A stretch of DNA of 64,000 nucleotides from the NCBI RefSeq assembly GCF_030272615.1, contig NC_081410.1, positions 146,470,349 to 146,534,348 on the forward strand, given 5' to 3'. How positions within the stretch are numbered: position 1 is the first letter of the stretch; each line of letters starts with the position of its first letter. This document shows, piece after piece, positions 23,189 through 34,628 of the stretch. The notes below the pieces were generated by a model. That model saw only the letters and a list, made by a program, of their open reading frames with translations. It did not search any database and was not told the origin of the DNA. Origin of the DNA: Cryptomeria japonica. Its lineage: Eukaryota > Streptophyta > Pinopsida > Cupressales > Cupressaceae. A program made the translations under genes and the position numbers.

Positions 23189-24101
23189 TATTAGCATTAT
23201 GTTATATGTTGTCATTGATGTCAAATCTTGTGGCTCGGTTAGGTCTGAATGTGATATATTGAGCAGTAGTGGAAGTTTGGTATGTATATGATGTCGATGG
23301 TTGTTTGGTGATTTTATGGAAGGTTTGGATTCCTGAAAGATGTGTTGTTGATGTTACTCGGTGCTATTTTTGGGTTTGACTTGATTTGGAAGTCAAGGTA
23401 TTGATTCAAAAGTAAAGGTTTTGTATAGCGTGTGGATAATTTTTTGGGTTCGACATTGGTGATGTATGTAACGTGTTGATATGTTCAATGAGGAACATTG
23501 TGATGTGGTCTACTTCTTATTCCTTCCCACCACCAAAAAATTTAGTATTGACCTATTTTAGATCGTTGTCTTGGTCGACTTGGAAGGTTATATTTTTCTA
23601 GAGACAATATATGTATATGATCTAGATGATTTAGTGTGGTATTTTTGTGAATAGCTAATTGTGTTGAAGATATGCAAGATTGAAAGAATCTAGTTATTGT
23701 TGAGAAGTGTGTTGCGGGTAGTTACCAAAAATAGTTTTGATAGTGTAGACTATGTTTCAGTGGTGGATCTTCTTTTCTATCTTTCTTTCTTCGATAGTGA
23801 GCCTTTCTAGGTAGTGAGCTCTCTGTCAATGAGCCCTTCTAGGCAGTGAGACATCCTTTGTAATAATCACCTTAACTAGTGTTTTCATATTGAGAATTAG
23901 CATTCTCCTTGGTTTTCTCCTTCTTGGGTTTTCCACATAAATTCTGGTGTTCTTTGTGTATGAGTTATTGTGTGCATATGCTTTCATGATTATCTATCTT
24001 GGTTAATGTTGCTAATTGTTCTGGATCTATAAATTAATTTTAAGGAAGTTTTTTATTGTCAATTGATTCACCCCCACTCTCAGTTTCTCGAATATTCAAC
24101 A
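23189..24101 (+). repeat. 3' LTR of D (913 bp)
   Basis: Starts TATTAGCATT at 23189 and ends TTCAACA at 24101, followed by the target duplication atctt. Matches both pieces of the split 5' LTR. AATTGA and TCAGTT (24061-24066, 24080-24085) pair around the C-rich loop near the end, with one G-T pair. Confidence 0.93.
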
Positions 24102-24106
24102 ATCTT

Positions 24107-24969
24107 ATGTAATTAGTGTATGATTCCTACTTTAGTTGGCATCACTTCTTCATCACATCATTATGAATTTGGTTGAATTATGCTAAATAGGTGCAAGTTT
24201 TGGGCACCCAATCACAATTATTCTAGTAGTTATTTTTACTAACTGGTTATGGCTTATTCCCCTACATGTGGTTTTATCAACTGTTTGCACAGTACCCCAT
24301 TGGTTTGACACTTTGCCAAAACATCCACCCAAATAGGTTGCTCTAACAAATAAATCACTCTTATGAGTAGTAGGAGAGATCACCATAAGAGAACACCACA
24401 TTTGCCTAAATTAATTTCTCATGCTAGTCGCATCACCATCTAACCACCAAGGGGTCTCCTTTAGCTCATTTTTCCTTACCAAGGAAGTAATTTTTTAGGA
24501 GACATAACTTTTCACAAACCTATCAAATTTTTGACTTCTTATAGTCCTTGGAAAGATAGTGTCGAGTACTTTGTAGTGGCATGTATTATTTTTCTAGATT
24601 TTGTTGCTAGTGTCTGATTTTACTAATTGAAGTGTAGGTTCTCTTTTTGGAGTTTGAGCTCATAAATTTCTATCTATTTACCCATTTTTTATGATTCTTA
24701 CAACATACGAAAGGTATCAAAGATCTATTTTGATCAATACTTGAAATATTTCCAAATCCATCCTTTAGTATCTTTTACTTGATTTATGGATTTTTTACAC
24801 TCTATTTGATTACTTGAACATATTGACACCTAGAGGAGTTCTATTTTCTTAGGGGGTTCATTTTCAAAATTGATTCAAATTTGATAGGTTTTAGATTACG
24901 TTATTGTAGTCTATTGTCTATTTTTATCTTTTGGTTCTTGTTGCTCTCATGACATATTCATATTCATTT
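24107..24969. other. Probable LTR and leader remnant upstream of L
   Basis: No coding frame. GGTATCAAAGATC near 24714 resembles a decayed primer site, which would place a left LTR of element L in 24107-24712 and a leader after it. No second LTR confirms this. Confidence 0.35.
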
Positions 24970-26038
24970 GAGTTACTCACTCCTTGTAATTATCATACAT
25001 TAGATACCAAAATGTAGTAACTTGTCCTATCTAATGGTTTGCAATCTACTTTGAGTGAACATAAACTTGATTCCAATAGGAAGTATTAGATATTCTCTCA
25101 CAAGAACAAATGTGCCGAGGTTAAGGGCTTAACTACATTACATTTTTCAAATAGCTTAATATTCCATATTAAGAGATGCACTACACCTAAGCAGTTATGG
25201 GATAAATCAAAATATTAGTTTGCTATAATCAAAAAATTGATGCACTTTGCAAATAGAGAAATAATTTCCATCTCTTTCTCTTGATATATTTCCTTCCATT
25301 GAGGATTAGTTAGTTACGTTTGAATCTTGAGATCTCAATTAGCTAGTTACAAAAAAGATAAATTTAATAAGGAATATATATTATTGATTTTATCTAAGAT
25401 AAAAGGACCATTTGTTGTTTTTTTTCAATACATTCTATTTCATCATGGGTGTCTTAGGTGAAGCATTTAATATCCTTCTTTTGAGATATTCTATGATTAT
25501 TTAACTAAAGAGCAAGCTAAGCTTATTTAGTTAGATGAACTTCCTATGAGTTAGACATCAATAGACTAATCACCTAAAGGAAAAAAATAAGAAACCAAAA
25601 ATGAAAACAAAATCTAATTAGCATCCACATATTCCAAAGAGTATAAACATAAAAAGGAGGAACACACATTTGTGTATAATAAAAAGCAAGATCATGATGA
25701 ACATAGTTGTTACACAAAATAGGTAGATGAGTTGAAGCACCTTCTTTAGAAAAAAAAAATCCATTTCCTTCAACAATGTCTCCCAATTCATCTTCTTCGT
25801 GTACACCATCATCATATAAATAATTGTGACAAGTAGATTAGCCAATGAGATAGATAATATGAAAGGTAAAGCACTTCTTGCATCTATAATTCCTAAGTTA
25901 GGGAGATGGATTCTCAATTCTAGAACTTTACATCATATGGATTCATTATAGGGTATGTTCCATTCATGTTAGTCTCGGAAATGATCTATCAATATGAGGG
26001 AAGGAACATTTCAATGATATACTTTATATCCCATCCTT
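24970..26038 (+). pseudogene. gag-pro: Element L: decayed copia gag and protease, related to J
   Basis: Gag: LLTPCNYHTLDTKM (from 24973), LSNGLQSTLSEHKLD, SLIFHIKRCTTPKQLWDK (near 25150-25205) and LLILSKIKGPFVVFF (25383-25427). Zinc-knuckle remnant NKKQDHDEHSCYTK with following VDELKHLL (25677-25747) matches KKYAHDEHRCHTK and VDELTNLL of J almost word for word. Protease: WILNSRTLHHMDSL (25903-25944), where D-S-G-A has become N-S-R-T, so the active site is gone. The match ends at 26038, where the LINE tail begins, so the LINE probably inserted into L. About a dozen stops. No RT part was found. Confidence 0.7.
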
Positions 26039-27249
26039 ATTGTTGTTGTTGTTTTTATTTTTTATTTATCAGTAATATAGAAAAATCTTGTACATAGAAT
26101 ATCCAAATATATTAGAATTACATTCCACTGTCATCAAAATTCCCATACCACAAAATTCTTACTAACTAGCTGACAACCCATATCCAAGGACAAAATTCAA
26201 AATCCCAATCACCTGCAAGATACCAACATACCCCCAATATAAAAATATTTACAGACAACACACCTTTTAAGCATAAAATATATTCAACATAAACATATCC
26301 CCTTTGATAAAAATGGAAGCCTCGACTTCCCCCAACGTAAAATATGAACATGATACAATACGCTTGCCCTAGACCCCAACCACACAAACTAGCAAGAGTC
26401 CATGACTCACCAAACATGACTCACCAATATTGACAAAAAGAACTAGAGAAGAAGATGGTGACATATTTGCATACGCAGAGCATAATGATATACATAAAGA
26501 CAAAAATTTGCCTGCCACGGTGAGAAAAATCTCACGAGTTGCCCTCACACTTATCACCACCACTAGCCACCTTAGGAAAAAATCCCATATCTTTTCCCCT
26601 CGACTACTTTATCTTCACTGACCCCTATAATTGTTCCACTTGCTTGACATTCCTCTCCTCCACATTCCTTGGAGAAAGGATTTCAGTGCATTCCATCCTT
26701 CCACGACTTCCACCCTCCTAGCAACCCTGTTCACCCCAATTGGCCAACGAGTAAAAGGGAAAATCTCTCTAAATTCAATTGCATCTTCATCTTCAACCTC
26801 TTACCACAGTTCAAAAATTGCCCCCGACATTGCCCATTCCAACATTGAATTCAGCCCCAAAAGCAAGACATCCTTTAAGTAGGAATGCATAACCCACTCC
26901 ACCACCTCCTCCCTCTTGCCCAAATCCAAGCCCCAAGTGGCAACCATGGCCATAATATCAGCATTCACTCGATATCTATGAGTGGAAGCCATAAACTCCA
27001 CCCGTAAAGGGTAGAGATGAGCCACAAAAAACCCTCATTGCTGAATTTGAACAATCCTTTTATTCTTTTTGAGGAAATCTTGCCCCAAAAGGCTACTTGT
27101 TGCCTTGTCATTTGGACAGTGAATGTCACCTTCATTTACTCTACATTATTCATCTTTCTTCCAACCATTAGTGTCCTCTGCCACCTTAAAAGCCTTTACT
27201 ACGAGACCATTTTATATCCATCATCAAAGATTCAGGGAATGTAATAAAT
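26039..27249 (-). other. 3' UTR and tail of the LINE
   Basis: About 1.2 kb between the RNase H end and the tail, without a sustained frame; the ORFs at 26166-26563 and 26801-27025 are short and lack motifs. The plus strand shows a TTG repeat and T-run at 26039-26070, i.e. an A-rich tail on the LINE strand. Assignment rests on position between the H target duplication and the tail. Confidence 0.6.
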
Positions 27250-28718
27250 TGATAACTCAATGATGAACGGTGAGTACCAAACCGATACTGAGAGGGGGGG
27301 TGAATTAGTATAGGCACAATATCTTCATTCTAACCAGTTTGACTGCAAACAGTGAACTTGACTGGCAATCACTAATACCGGTCAGAACCAGATTACTACC
27401 GGTTAAACACAATGCTACTAGGAAGGACATAAATTGGCAACACTTAGCTATCCATACAACCTACTCCCTCATTTCCACTTTATCCTTATGCATAAATAGA
27501 TAATCTATCATCAGAGATACAATAATTTTCTATCATAACATGATTCACTGCTTGATAGAAAATAACAAACCATCACATGAAAGAGGCATCACACATGATA
27601 CACACATTTTCATGTGGAAACCCAACTAGGAAAAACCACGGTGGGGATGAAGACCCACAAGCTATTTTTGAACTCTTTAGAAGTTCGCTCTGTTAGGAGC
27701 CTAGTCCGGTTAAAGACTATTACAACAGGTTCTGTTAGGAACCGATCCTGTTAGGGATCACCTAGTTAAGGGATGGCTAGAATACCCGGTTAAGGGTTAA
27801 ACCTTGTTAGAGGATTTTATGAACTCAATGGTTTTGAGTCACCCTGTTAAAGGACTTACAAAAAGCTGGTTAAAGCTACCTGGTTAAGGGATTTTCCAAC
27901 TGTTGAAGTAGTTAAAGATCAACAAGTATTACAATGATCTGGTAATAGAACTCAATGCCAATGTAGATCCACTTTAGTTCCTTCCTTTTGCACACACACT
28001 AGGTAGGTATCAATCCTCTTATCTGGTTTGGCAAGAATCACGTATCTCTGCACTTAGATACACACATAACATTTGCCAACAACCTCAACATGAAACATAA
28101 CATCGACCTTATAGAACACAGATAGGTCGGCAACATAAACCCTAAACCCTAAACACTTAGGTTAAGCAATTGATCGGTTCAATCCTGACCATTGAGCATT
28201 TTGCATTTGAATACAACGGTCTTGAATAGATCTCAAGACATTCTCCATCATTTGTTCTTGTCTGCTTCATGGAGGCGATCATCACACGTTCTCCACCATT
28301 TACAAAGACTTCGCACATTCCTGAGGTAGATAGGACCAGTCTCCTTCATGCAAGATCCTTCACGTGCACGAGGCTGACGTGGCAACATGATCTGATCTCC
28401 ATTACAATGCTAACTCATCACACAATATCATCCGTTGAATCACACAATCTTGGAACACTTCAACCAGAAACCTTGAAGCTAAGACTACCAACTGGTAGTC
28501 CTACCACGTTCCATGTACCGGTTCTCATTCTGACATACTGGTTCCAGTTCACGACATCATACAGGTTCACTTATTGCACATATACCAGTTTACACCACCA
28601 TACTGGTTCTCTTTGCTAGTTGCTTAACTTCAATATACCGATTCACTTCTCAGCATATTGACATCAATGACATCATACAATATCATCATGTCATCATACT
28701 CTTGCACATATGCCAACA
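27250..28718 (-). repeat. 3' LTR of H (1,469 bp)
   Basis: Plus-strand edges TGATAACTC (27250) and GCCAACA (28718). On the coding strand it runs TGTTGGCATATG to GAGTTATCA. A promoter-like cluster on the minus strand has two plant telomere-type units (plus strand CCCTAAACCCTAAA, 28140-28153), GCCGAC (28131-28126) and TATAAGG (near 28115-28109). TACTGA (27286-27291) and TTAGTA (27305-27310) form the end hairpin with one G-T pair. Confidence 0.93.
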
Positions 28719-28822
28719 ATCTCCCCCTTTGACATTGATGGCAATATACAAAGATATCACTCAGCATCACATCTTCTCCCTATTGCTACAAATATCTTCC
28801 CCACTTCACATCTTCTCCCCCT
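28719..28822 (-). promoter_or_regulatory. Polypurine tracts of H
   Basis: CTCCCCCTTT (28721-28730) directly abuts the 3' LTR; a second similar tract lies at 28809-28819. CATTGATG (28733-28740) outside the LTR is complementary to CATCAATG (28662-28669) inside it, bracketing the first tract. Confidence 0.7.
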
Positions 28823-28960
28823 TTGACAACAATGCCAAAGTGGAGGCACAAGCTTCCTTGTTCCACTATGTTGCTCCCCTTGAGGAGTAGCATCCTTCAA
28901 CACATCAATCCTGAAAAATATTGGACACTGCAATATTTGACTGATGTGGAGCACATACTT

Positions 28961-30750
28961 TTAGTTCACCTCTTGAAGGGGCAGCACCCCTAATTCACCT
29001 CTCAAATAGGTAAATGAAGCCTTTGGTAGAGGCTTGGTGAATATATCTGCTAACTGCTCCTTACTGGAAACATGTTCCAATACAACCTCTTTGTTCTGAA
29101 CCTTTTCCCTTAAGAAATGATACTCGAGTTCAAAGTGCTTGGTTCTAGCATGTAAAACCAAATTCTTGGATATGTTAATTGCACTTGTATTGTCATAGAA
29201 TATACTTACCGGTTCAGATACAGGAACTTTGAAGCCATTCAATACATGCTTCATCCAAATAGTCTGGGTACAATTCATAAAAGCTGCAACATACTCCGCT
29301 TTTGTTGTAGACTAAGAGATACAACTCTGCTTTTTACTCATCCATGAGACTAGTCTACCACCGAGAAAGAATGCACCACTAGTTGTGCTCTTCCGGTCAT
29401 CTACATTACCAGCCCAATCAGTGTCTGTGAACACTTTCTGGTTGAAATCATTATTGTATGGATACCATAACCCATAGTCAATAGTTCCTTTCAGATATCT
29501 AAGAATCCGCTTGACTGCTACCAAGTGGGATTCTCTTGGGCTTTGCTGAAACCAAGCGGTAATACCCACTGCATGTGCAATATTCAGTCTGCTATGCACT
29601 ACATAATGCAACTTACCAATCATAGATCGGTATTCCTTCTCATTTACCAATGCTGAGTCATCTTCTTTTGATAGTTTACAACTGGTCACCATTGGTGTAC
29701 CAACCGGTTTACTGTCTTCCATGCCAAAGGTCTTCAACACCTCTTTGACATACTTGGACTGAGTAATAAGGATTCCATCTTTCATTTGTTGAATCTGCGG
29801 TCCAATGAAGAACTTAATCTCCCCTATGAGTGATATCTCAAATTCCTTCTTCATCTCATCGACAAAATCATGACTCATCTTGTCATCTCCTCCAAAGATG
29901 ATGTCATCAACAAATACTTCATAGATCAGAATCTGATCTCCTTCTGATTTCAAGTAGATATTGTTATCTTCACTTGTTCTTTCAAATCCAATCTTCAGAA
30001 GATGGGAGTGCAAGCGTTCATACCATGCTCTAGGTGCCTGCTTTAGTCCATACAAGGCTTTATGTAGCCTACACACCATGTCACTATCTTCTGATAGGGT
30101 AAACCCATCTGGTTGCTCTATATACACCTCCTCTTCAAGTATTCCATTTAGGAATCTAGATTTTACATCCATTTGGTATACCTTGAATCCTTTAAAAGCT
30201 GCATATGCAAGAAGCATACGAACTCCTTCCAATCTGGCTACTGGAGCAAAGGTTTCTCCATAGTCTTCTCCTTCTTCTTGAGCATACCCCTTACACACCA
30301 GTCTGGCTTTGTTTCTTATCACTGTCCCATCTTCATTCAACTTATTTCTAAAAACCCATTTGGTACCAACGACATTTTTATGCTCTGGTCTGGGTACCAA
30401 GGACCAAGGACCATGTACCATTCTTTTCTATCTGATCAAGTTCCTCTTCCATTGCCTTGATCTAATCTTCATCTTTATGTGCCTCTTTGAATAATTTAGG
30501 CTCAAATTCAGAGATCATACATGAGTTTTCTCTGATCTTTTTTCTTGTAAGGATTCCTACATCCTTGTCTCCTATGATTTGCTTTGGATCATGATTGAGT
30601 TTGACATACCTAGGTATGTTCTTAACAGATTCCTCTTGCTTTTCTTCTTCATCCTCATCTTCATCAGCATCAACATCCACCAGTGTAGGAGCACAATTAC
30701 TAGTACTGGGCTGATTTGCAACTGGTTCCCAGAAGGTTACTACTGGTTCA
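28961..30750 (-). pseudogene. pol: Reverse transcriptase and RNase H of H
   Basis: RT starts with an acidic linker (DVDADEDEDEEEKQEE, near 30670) and IPRYV, then [11 protein letters not shown]-like sequence, [51 protein letters not shown] and the catalytic [11 protein letters not shown] (near 29917-29885). RNase H has [15 protein letters not shown] (near 29410), KKQSCIS and, after one stop (near 29312), YDNTSAINISKN, ADIFTKPLPKASF and LGVLPLQEVN with TAA at 28961. Only two stops were seen in about 590 codons (near 30460 and 29312), so this is close to intact. It would make the cDNA of the element in the particle. Confidence 0.94.
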
Positions 30751-30759
30751 TCTCCTACT

Positions 30760-31720
30760 TTCTCACTGTCGGTTTCCTCAGGTTTCCCATAGTTTTCATC
30801 AACCCTAACATTGATGCTTTCAACAATTCTCTGAGTCCTATTGTTGAAACATTTGAGAGCTTTGCTCTTAGTGGAATACCCTAGGAATATCCCCTCATCA
30901 CATTTAGCATCAAACTTGCTCTAATGTTCACTCCTCTTGATGTAACATTTACTACCAAACACTCTAAAGTAGCTTACCACTGGTGTCTTACTGGTCCAGT
31001 ACTCATGATGAGTCTTATCCTTACCTTTCTTGATGAGTACCTGGTTCATTATGTAGATTGCAGTGCTCATCGCTTCTCTCCAAAAGGTGTGAGCAACTAA
31101 TCCTTAGATCAACATAGTTCTAGCCGCTTCAACCATAGTCCAGTTGTTCCTCTCTGCTAAGCCATTCTACTGTGGAGTCCGGGAGGCAAACAATTGCCTC
31201 TTGATGCCATTCTCTTCACAATATTTGTTGAATTCACCAGAAGTGAATTCCCCTCCTTGATCAGTTCTAAGGCATTTGATTCTTCTACCGCTTTCCTTTT
31301 CTACCAGTGCTCTAAAGGCTTTGAACTTTCCAAAAGCTTCAGATTTGTCCTTCAAGAATGTGACCCACGTTATTCTTGAGCAATCATCTATTAGAATCAT
31401 AAAATACCTATCTCCCTGCACACTCCTATTTTTCATAGGACCACACAAATTAGTATGCACAAGATCAAGAAAATTGTCAGCAGTGAAAGATTTACCTTTG
31501 AAGGTTGAGGAAGACATTTTCCCCAATTGACATTCTCTGCACAAAGGATTTTCTAGTTTGCTTAGCATCGACAGTCCTCTAACTGCCTTGATCTTGCTGG
31601 CCTTTACTATGTTATCAAAGTTTACATGGCAGAGTCTCCTATGCCATATCCAACTATCATCAAACTTAGCCATAAGACATGTACTTATATTTGCATTTAG
31701 CTAAAATAAGTTACCTTTGG
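30760..31720 (-). pseudogene. pol: Integrase of H
   Basis: The integrase inserts element DNA into the chromosome. The HHCC zinc part is seen as WHRRLCHVNFDN (near 31635) with LCRECQLGKMS (near 31540). The catalytic core has LVHTNLCGPM (first Asp changed to Asn in this motif, normally HTD), then LIDDCSRITWV, the second Asp in RTDQGGEF (near 31260) and NGIKRQ, with the Glu of the triad in the AERNN-type region near 31140. Stops interrupt after TPQ (31167), near 31113 and near 30920. The C-terminal part YFRVFGSKCYIKR to VDENYGK runs to about 30790. Confidence 0.9.
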
Positions 31721-32165
31721 TCTGCATACCGGTGGCCATCAGTTCACCATTCTTTCCTTTGATTTTTTAGACTCCATTTTTGAATTCCAGAGTGAGTCCA
31801 TCGTCATTCAGTTGGGCAACACTCAATAGATTGTGTTTGAGACCTTCCACCCAATACACATTGTCAGCACTACTCTTTCCATTTAGAGAGATGGACCCTT
31901 TGCCTTTGACCATACATGGTGCATCATTACCAAAATGAACCACAACACCATCATACTCTTCCAGGGCTATAAACTTGCTCTGGTCACTAGCCATATGGTG
32001 AGAGCAACCACTGTCAATAATCCACTCATTGGAATTATCAAAGCAGGAGACAAGAGCCTTATTGTCTGACACATCCTCCTTGACTACAACAAACACAATA
32101 TCTTCATTTTCTTCATCTTCTGATTCCTCATCTGTGACACCTTCATCAACTGCTCCAAAACAGTT
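31721..32165 (-). pseudogene. pol: Protease of H
   Basis: FVVVKEDV begins at 32096 and the catalytic WIIDSGCSHHM follows near 32021-31989 with D-S-G intact, then FVALEEYD-like sequence, VVHFGNDAPCMVKGKG and the LKHNLLSVAQL block near 31830. It would release Gag and Pol proteins from the precursor. It is in frame with gag upstream and integrase downstream. One stop follows GV at 31767 and another lies near 31700. Confidence 0.9.
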
Positions 32166-32168
32166 TCT

Positions 32169-33059
32169 CTAGTTTCCTCCTTTGAATTTCTTCAACCTTT
32201 CTGGTTTGTCCTTTCTATCACCATTAGAACAGTTTATAGCGATGTGTCCTATCCAGTTACAAGAGAAGCATTTCAAAGGAAGCTTACCTCTATATTTTAC
32301 AGTTCCCTTAGGAAGTCTCTTGGCAAGAAGAGCTTCAAATTCCATCAGAATCTCCTCATCATCCATTTCTCTACCCTGTCTTGGTTCGCCGCTGGTTCTT
32401 GCTTCTTTTCCTCTTCTGGATGGTGTAGCAGATGCTCCAAAAGCTGATTCAGTCTTCTGAACACTGCCATCAAAACTATTTAGCTCATAGGATGTTAATT
32501 TTGCAATGATGGAGTCTAGGGATACCTTAGTCTTGTCTATTAATCTCAACTCTTGAATAGCAGCAACCCTTATTGCATAGACCGGTAATAGAGATCTCAA
32601 AACTTTGCTGACAACAGTGGAATCTTCCATTTTACCACCTACATTTTTTATATCTCTAACAACGGTTTTGATTCGTATTCCATATTGTCGAATGGTCTCA
32701 CCTTCAACCATCTACATGTCTTCAAACTTCCCTCTAAGGCTTTCTTCCTTAGCTTGTTTTACATGCTCATCACCACCATAGATATTCTCAAGAGTATCCC
32801 ATACTTCTTTGGGATTGTCTTTATCTTGGACATCAATAAACTCAATGTCAGATAAGCTACTGATTAGGGCTTCCATAACTTGCCCATTCTCCTGAATCTC
32901 TCTCTTTTGGTCATCGGTGAGAGTACCGGTAGGGATAACATAAACGTTCTCAACATAGCTCCAATGTTGAGCACCCATGCTTCTGATGTATATCTTCATT
33001 CTGTCCTTCCATATTTTAAAGTTATCTCTGTTGAACTTTGGACCTTCCCTCTTCATCAT
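32169..33059 (-). pseudogene. gag: Gag of H
   Basis: MMKREGPKFNRDNFKIWKDR at 33059 is a normal copia Gag start. EVWDTLENIYGG (near 32800) and LRGKFEDM lead to one TAG at 32712-32714, where Gln is likely, then GETIRQYGIRIKTVVRDI, KVLRSLLPVYAIRVAAIQE and SLDSIIAKLTSYEL (Gag UBN2 core). A single CCHC knuckle CFSCNWIGHIAINC lies near 32255. The next stop is at 32169. Length is about 297 codons. It forms the particle and binds genomic RNA. Confidence 0.93.
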
Positions 33060-33116
33060 TACAATAGGATCTTTCCCTCAAGCGGTTAAGCTTACAACAC
33101 CGAGGACCTAGAGGAC

Positions 33117-33128
33117 GCTTTGATACCA
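33117..33128 (-). promoter_or_regulatory. Primer-binding site of H
   Basis: On the minus strand TGGTATCAAAGC lies 2 nt after the 5' LTR end. It differs at one base (A for G) from the site of the other elements. Confidence 0.85.
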
Positions 33129-33130
33129 AT

Positions 33131-34623
33131 TGATAACTCAATGATGAACGGTGAGTACCAAACCGGTACTGAGAGGGGGGGGGGGTGAATCAGTATAGGC
33201 AAAATATCTTCGTTCTAACCGGTTTGACTGCAAACAGTGAACTTGACTGGCAATCACTAACACTAGTCAGAACTAGATTACTACCGGTTAAACACAATGC
33301 TACTAGGAAGGACATAAACCGGCAACACTTAGCTTTCCATACAACCTACTCCCTCATTTCCACTTTATCCTTATGCATAAACAAATATTCTATCATCAGA
33401 GATACAATAATTTACTAGCGTAACGTGATTCACCGCTTGACAGAAAATAACAAAGCATCACATGAAAGAGGCATCACACATGACACACACATTTTTCGCG
33501 TGGAAACCCAACTGGGAAAAACCACGGTGGGAATGAATACCCACAAGCTATTTTTGAAATCTTTAGAAGTCCACTTTGTTAGGAGCCTAGTCTGGTTAAA
33601 GACTGTTACAACAGGTTCTGTTAGGAACCGATCCTATTAGGGATCACCCGGTTAAGGGATGGCTAGAATACCCGGTTAAGTGTTAAACCCTGTTAGAGGT
33701 TACCTTGTTAGAGGATTTTATGAACTCAATGGTTTTGAGTCACCTTGTTAAAGGATTTACAACAAGTTGGTTAAAGCTACCCGGTTAAGGGATTTTCCAA
33801 CTGTTGAAGTGGTTAAAGATCAACAGGTATTACAATGATCTGGTAATAGCACTCAATGCCAATGCAGATTCGCTTTAGTTCCTTCCTTCTGCACACACAC
33901 TAGGCAGGTATCAATCCTCTTATCTGGTCTGGCAAGAATCACGTATCTCTGCACTTAGATACACACACAACATTTGCCAACAACCTCAACATGAAACATA
34001 ACATCGACCTTATAGAACACAGATAGGTCGACAACATAAACCCTAAACCCTAAACACTTAGGTTAAGCAATTGATCCGTTCAATCCTGAGCATTGAGCAC
34101 TTTGCATTTGAATACAACGGTCTTGAACAGATCTCAAGATATTCTCCATCGTTCGTTCTTCACCGCTTCATGGAGGCAATAACCCATCACGCATTCTCCA
34201 TCGTTTGCAAAGACTTCGCACATTCTCGAGGTAGATAGGATCAGTCTCCTTCATGCAAGATCCTTCACGTGCACGAGGCTGACGTGGCAACATGATAGGA
34301 TCTCCATTACAATGCTAACTCATCACACAATGTCATTGGTTGAATCACACAGGCTTGGAACACGTCAATCGGAAACCCTGAAGCTGAGACTACCAACCGG
34401 TAGTCCTACCACGTTCCATGTACCGGTTCTCATTCCAACATATCGGTTCTGGTTCACAACATCATACCAGTTCACTTATTGCACATATATCGGTTTACAC
34501 CACCTTACTGGTTCTCTTTTCCAGTTGCTTAACTTCAATATAACGATTCACTTCTCAACATATTGACATTAATGACAACATACAATATCATCATGTCATC
34601 ATACTCTTGCACATATGCTAACA
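33131..34623 (-). repeat. 5' LTR of H (1,493 bp)
   Basis: Edges TGATAACTC (33131) and GCTAACA (34623). Very similar to the 3' copy by eye, with scattered substitutions and one short extra piece near 33690-33705. The telomere-type units recur at 34043-34056, but the GCCGAC of the other copy reads GTCGAC here (34026-34031). TACTGA (33167-33172) and TCAGTA (33190-33195) pair around a 17-nt G/C-rich loop. Confidence 0.95.
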
Positions 34624-34628
34624 TAAAT

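Larger units (their letters stand above)
13676..24101 (+). mobile_element. Element D: complete Ty1/copia element, TSD ATCTT, with C nested in its 5' LTR
   Basis: D has a 5' LTR (13676-13974 plus 18554-19195), primer site, gag, protease, integrase, RT, RNase H, polypurine tracts and 3' LTR (23189-24101). The 5-bp direct repeat atctt flanks it at 13671-13675 and 24102-24106. This shows a single integration event and fixes both ends, although the terminal TG has become TA. The 5' LTR halves match the 3' LTR only if element C (13975-18553) is removed. Coding parts are broken by many stops and frameshifts. The primer site runs almost directly into gag, so the leader is much shortened. D is related to F in LTR and pol sequence. 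Confidence 0.93.
27250..34623 (-). mobile_element. Element H: complete Ty1/copia element, TSD TAAAT
   Basis: LTRs at 27250-28718 (3') and 33131-34623 (5') enclose primer site, gag, protease, integrase, RT and RNase H, all on the minus strand and in one single frame. The direct repeat taaat flanks it at 27245-27249 and 34624-34628. It is the best preserved element here: the whole polyprotein (33059 to 28961) needs only about ten stop changes and no evident frameshift. This suggests a fairly recent insertion. H sits in the LINE between its RNase H and 3' UTR. Confidence 0.96.

Noticed and set aside
26430-27025. Host gene in the ORFs at 26430-27025
   Set aside because: Short, overlapping on both strands, without motif, and located in the LINE 3' UTR interval.
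28139-28153. Interstitial telomere repeat
   Set aside because: Only two TTTAGGG units, present at the same place in both H LTRs, so it is part of the LTR.
29961-30884. Plus-strand ORFs of about 60-101 codons
   Set aside because: Antisense shadows of the well-preserved RT of H.
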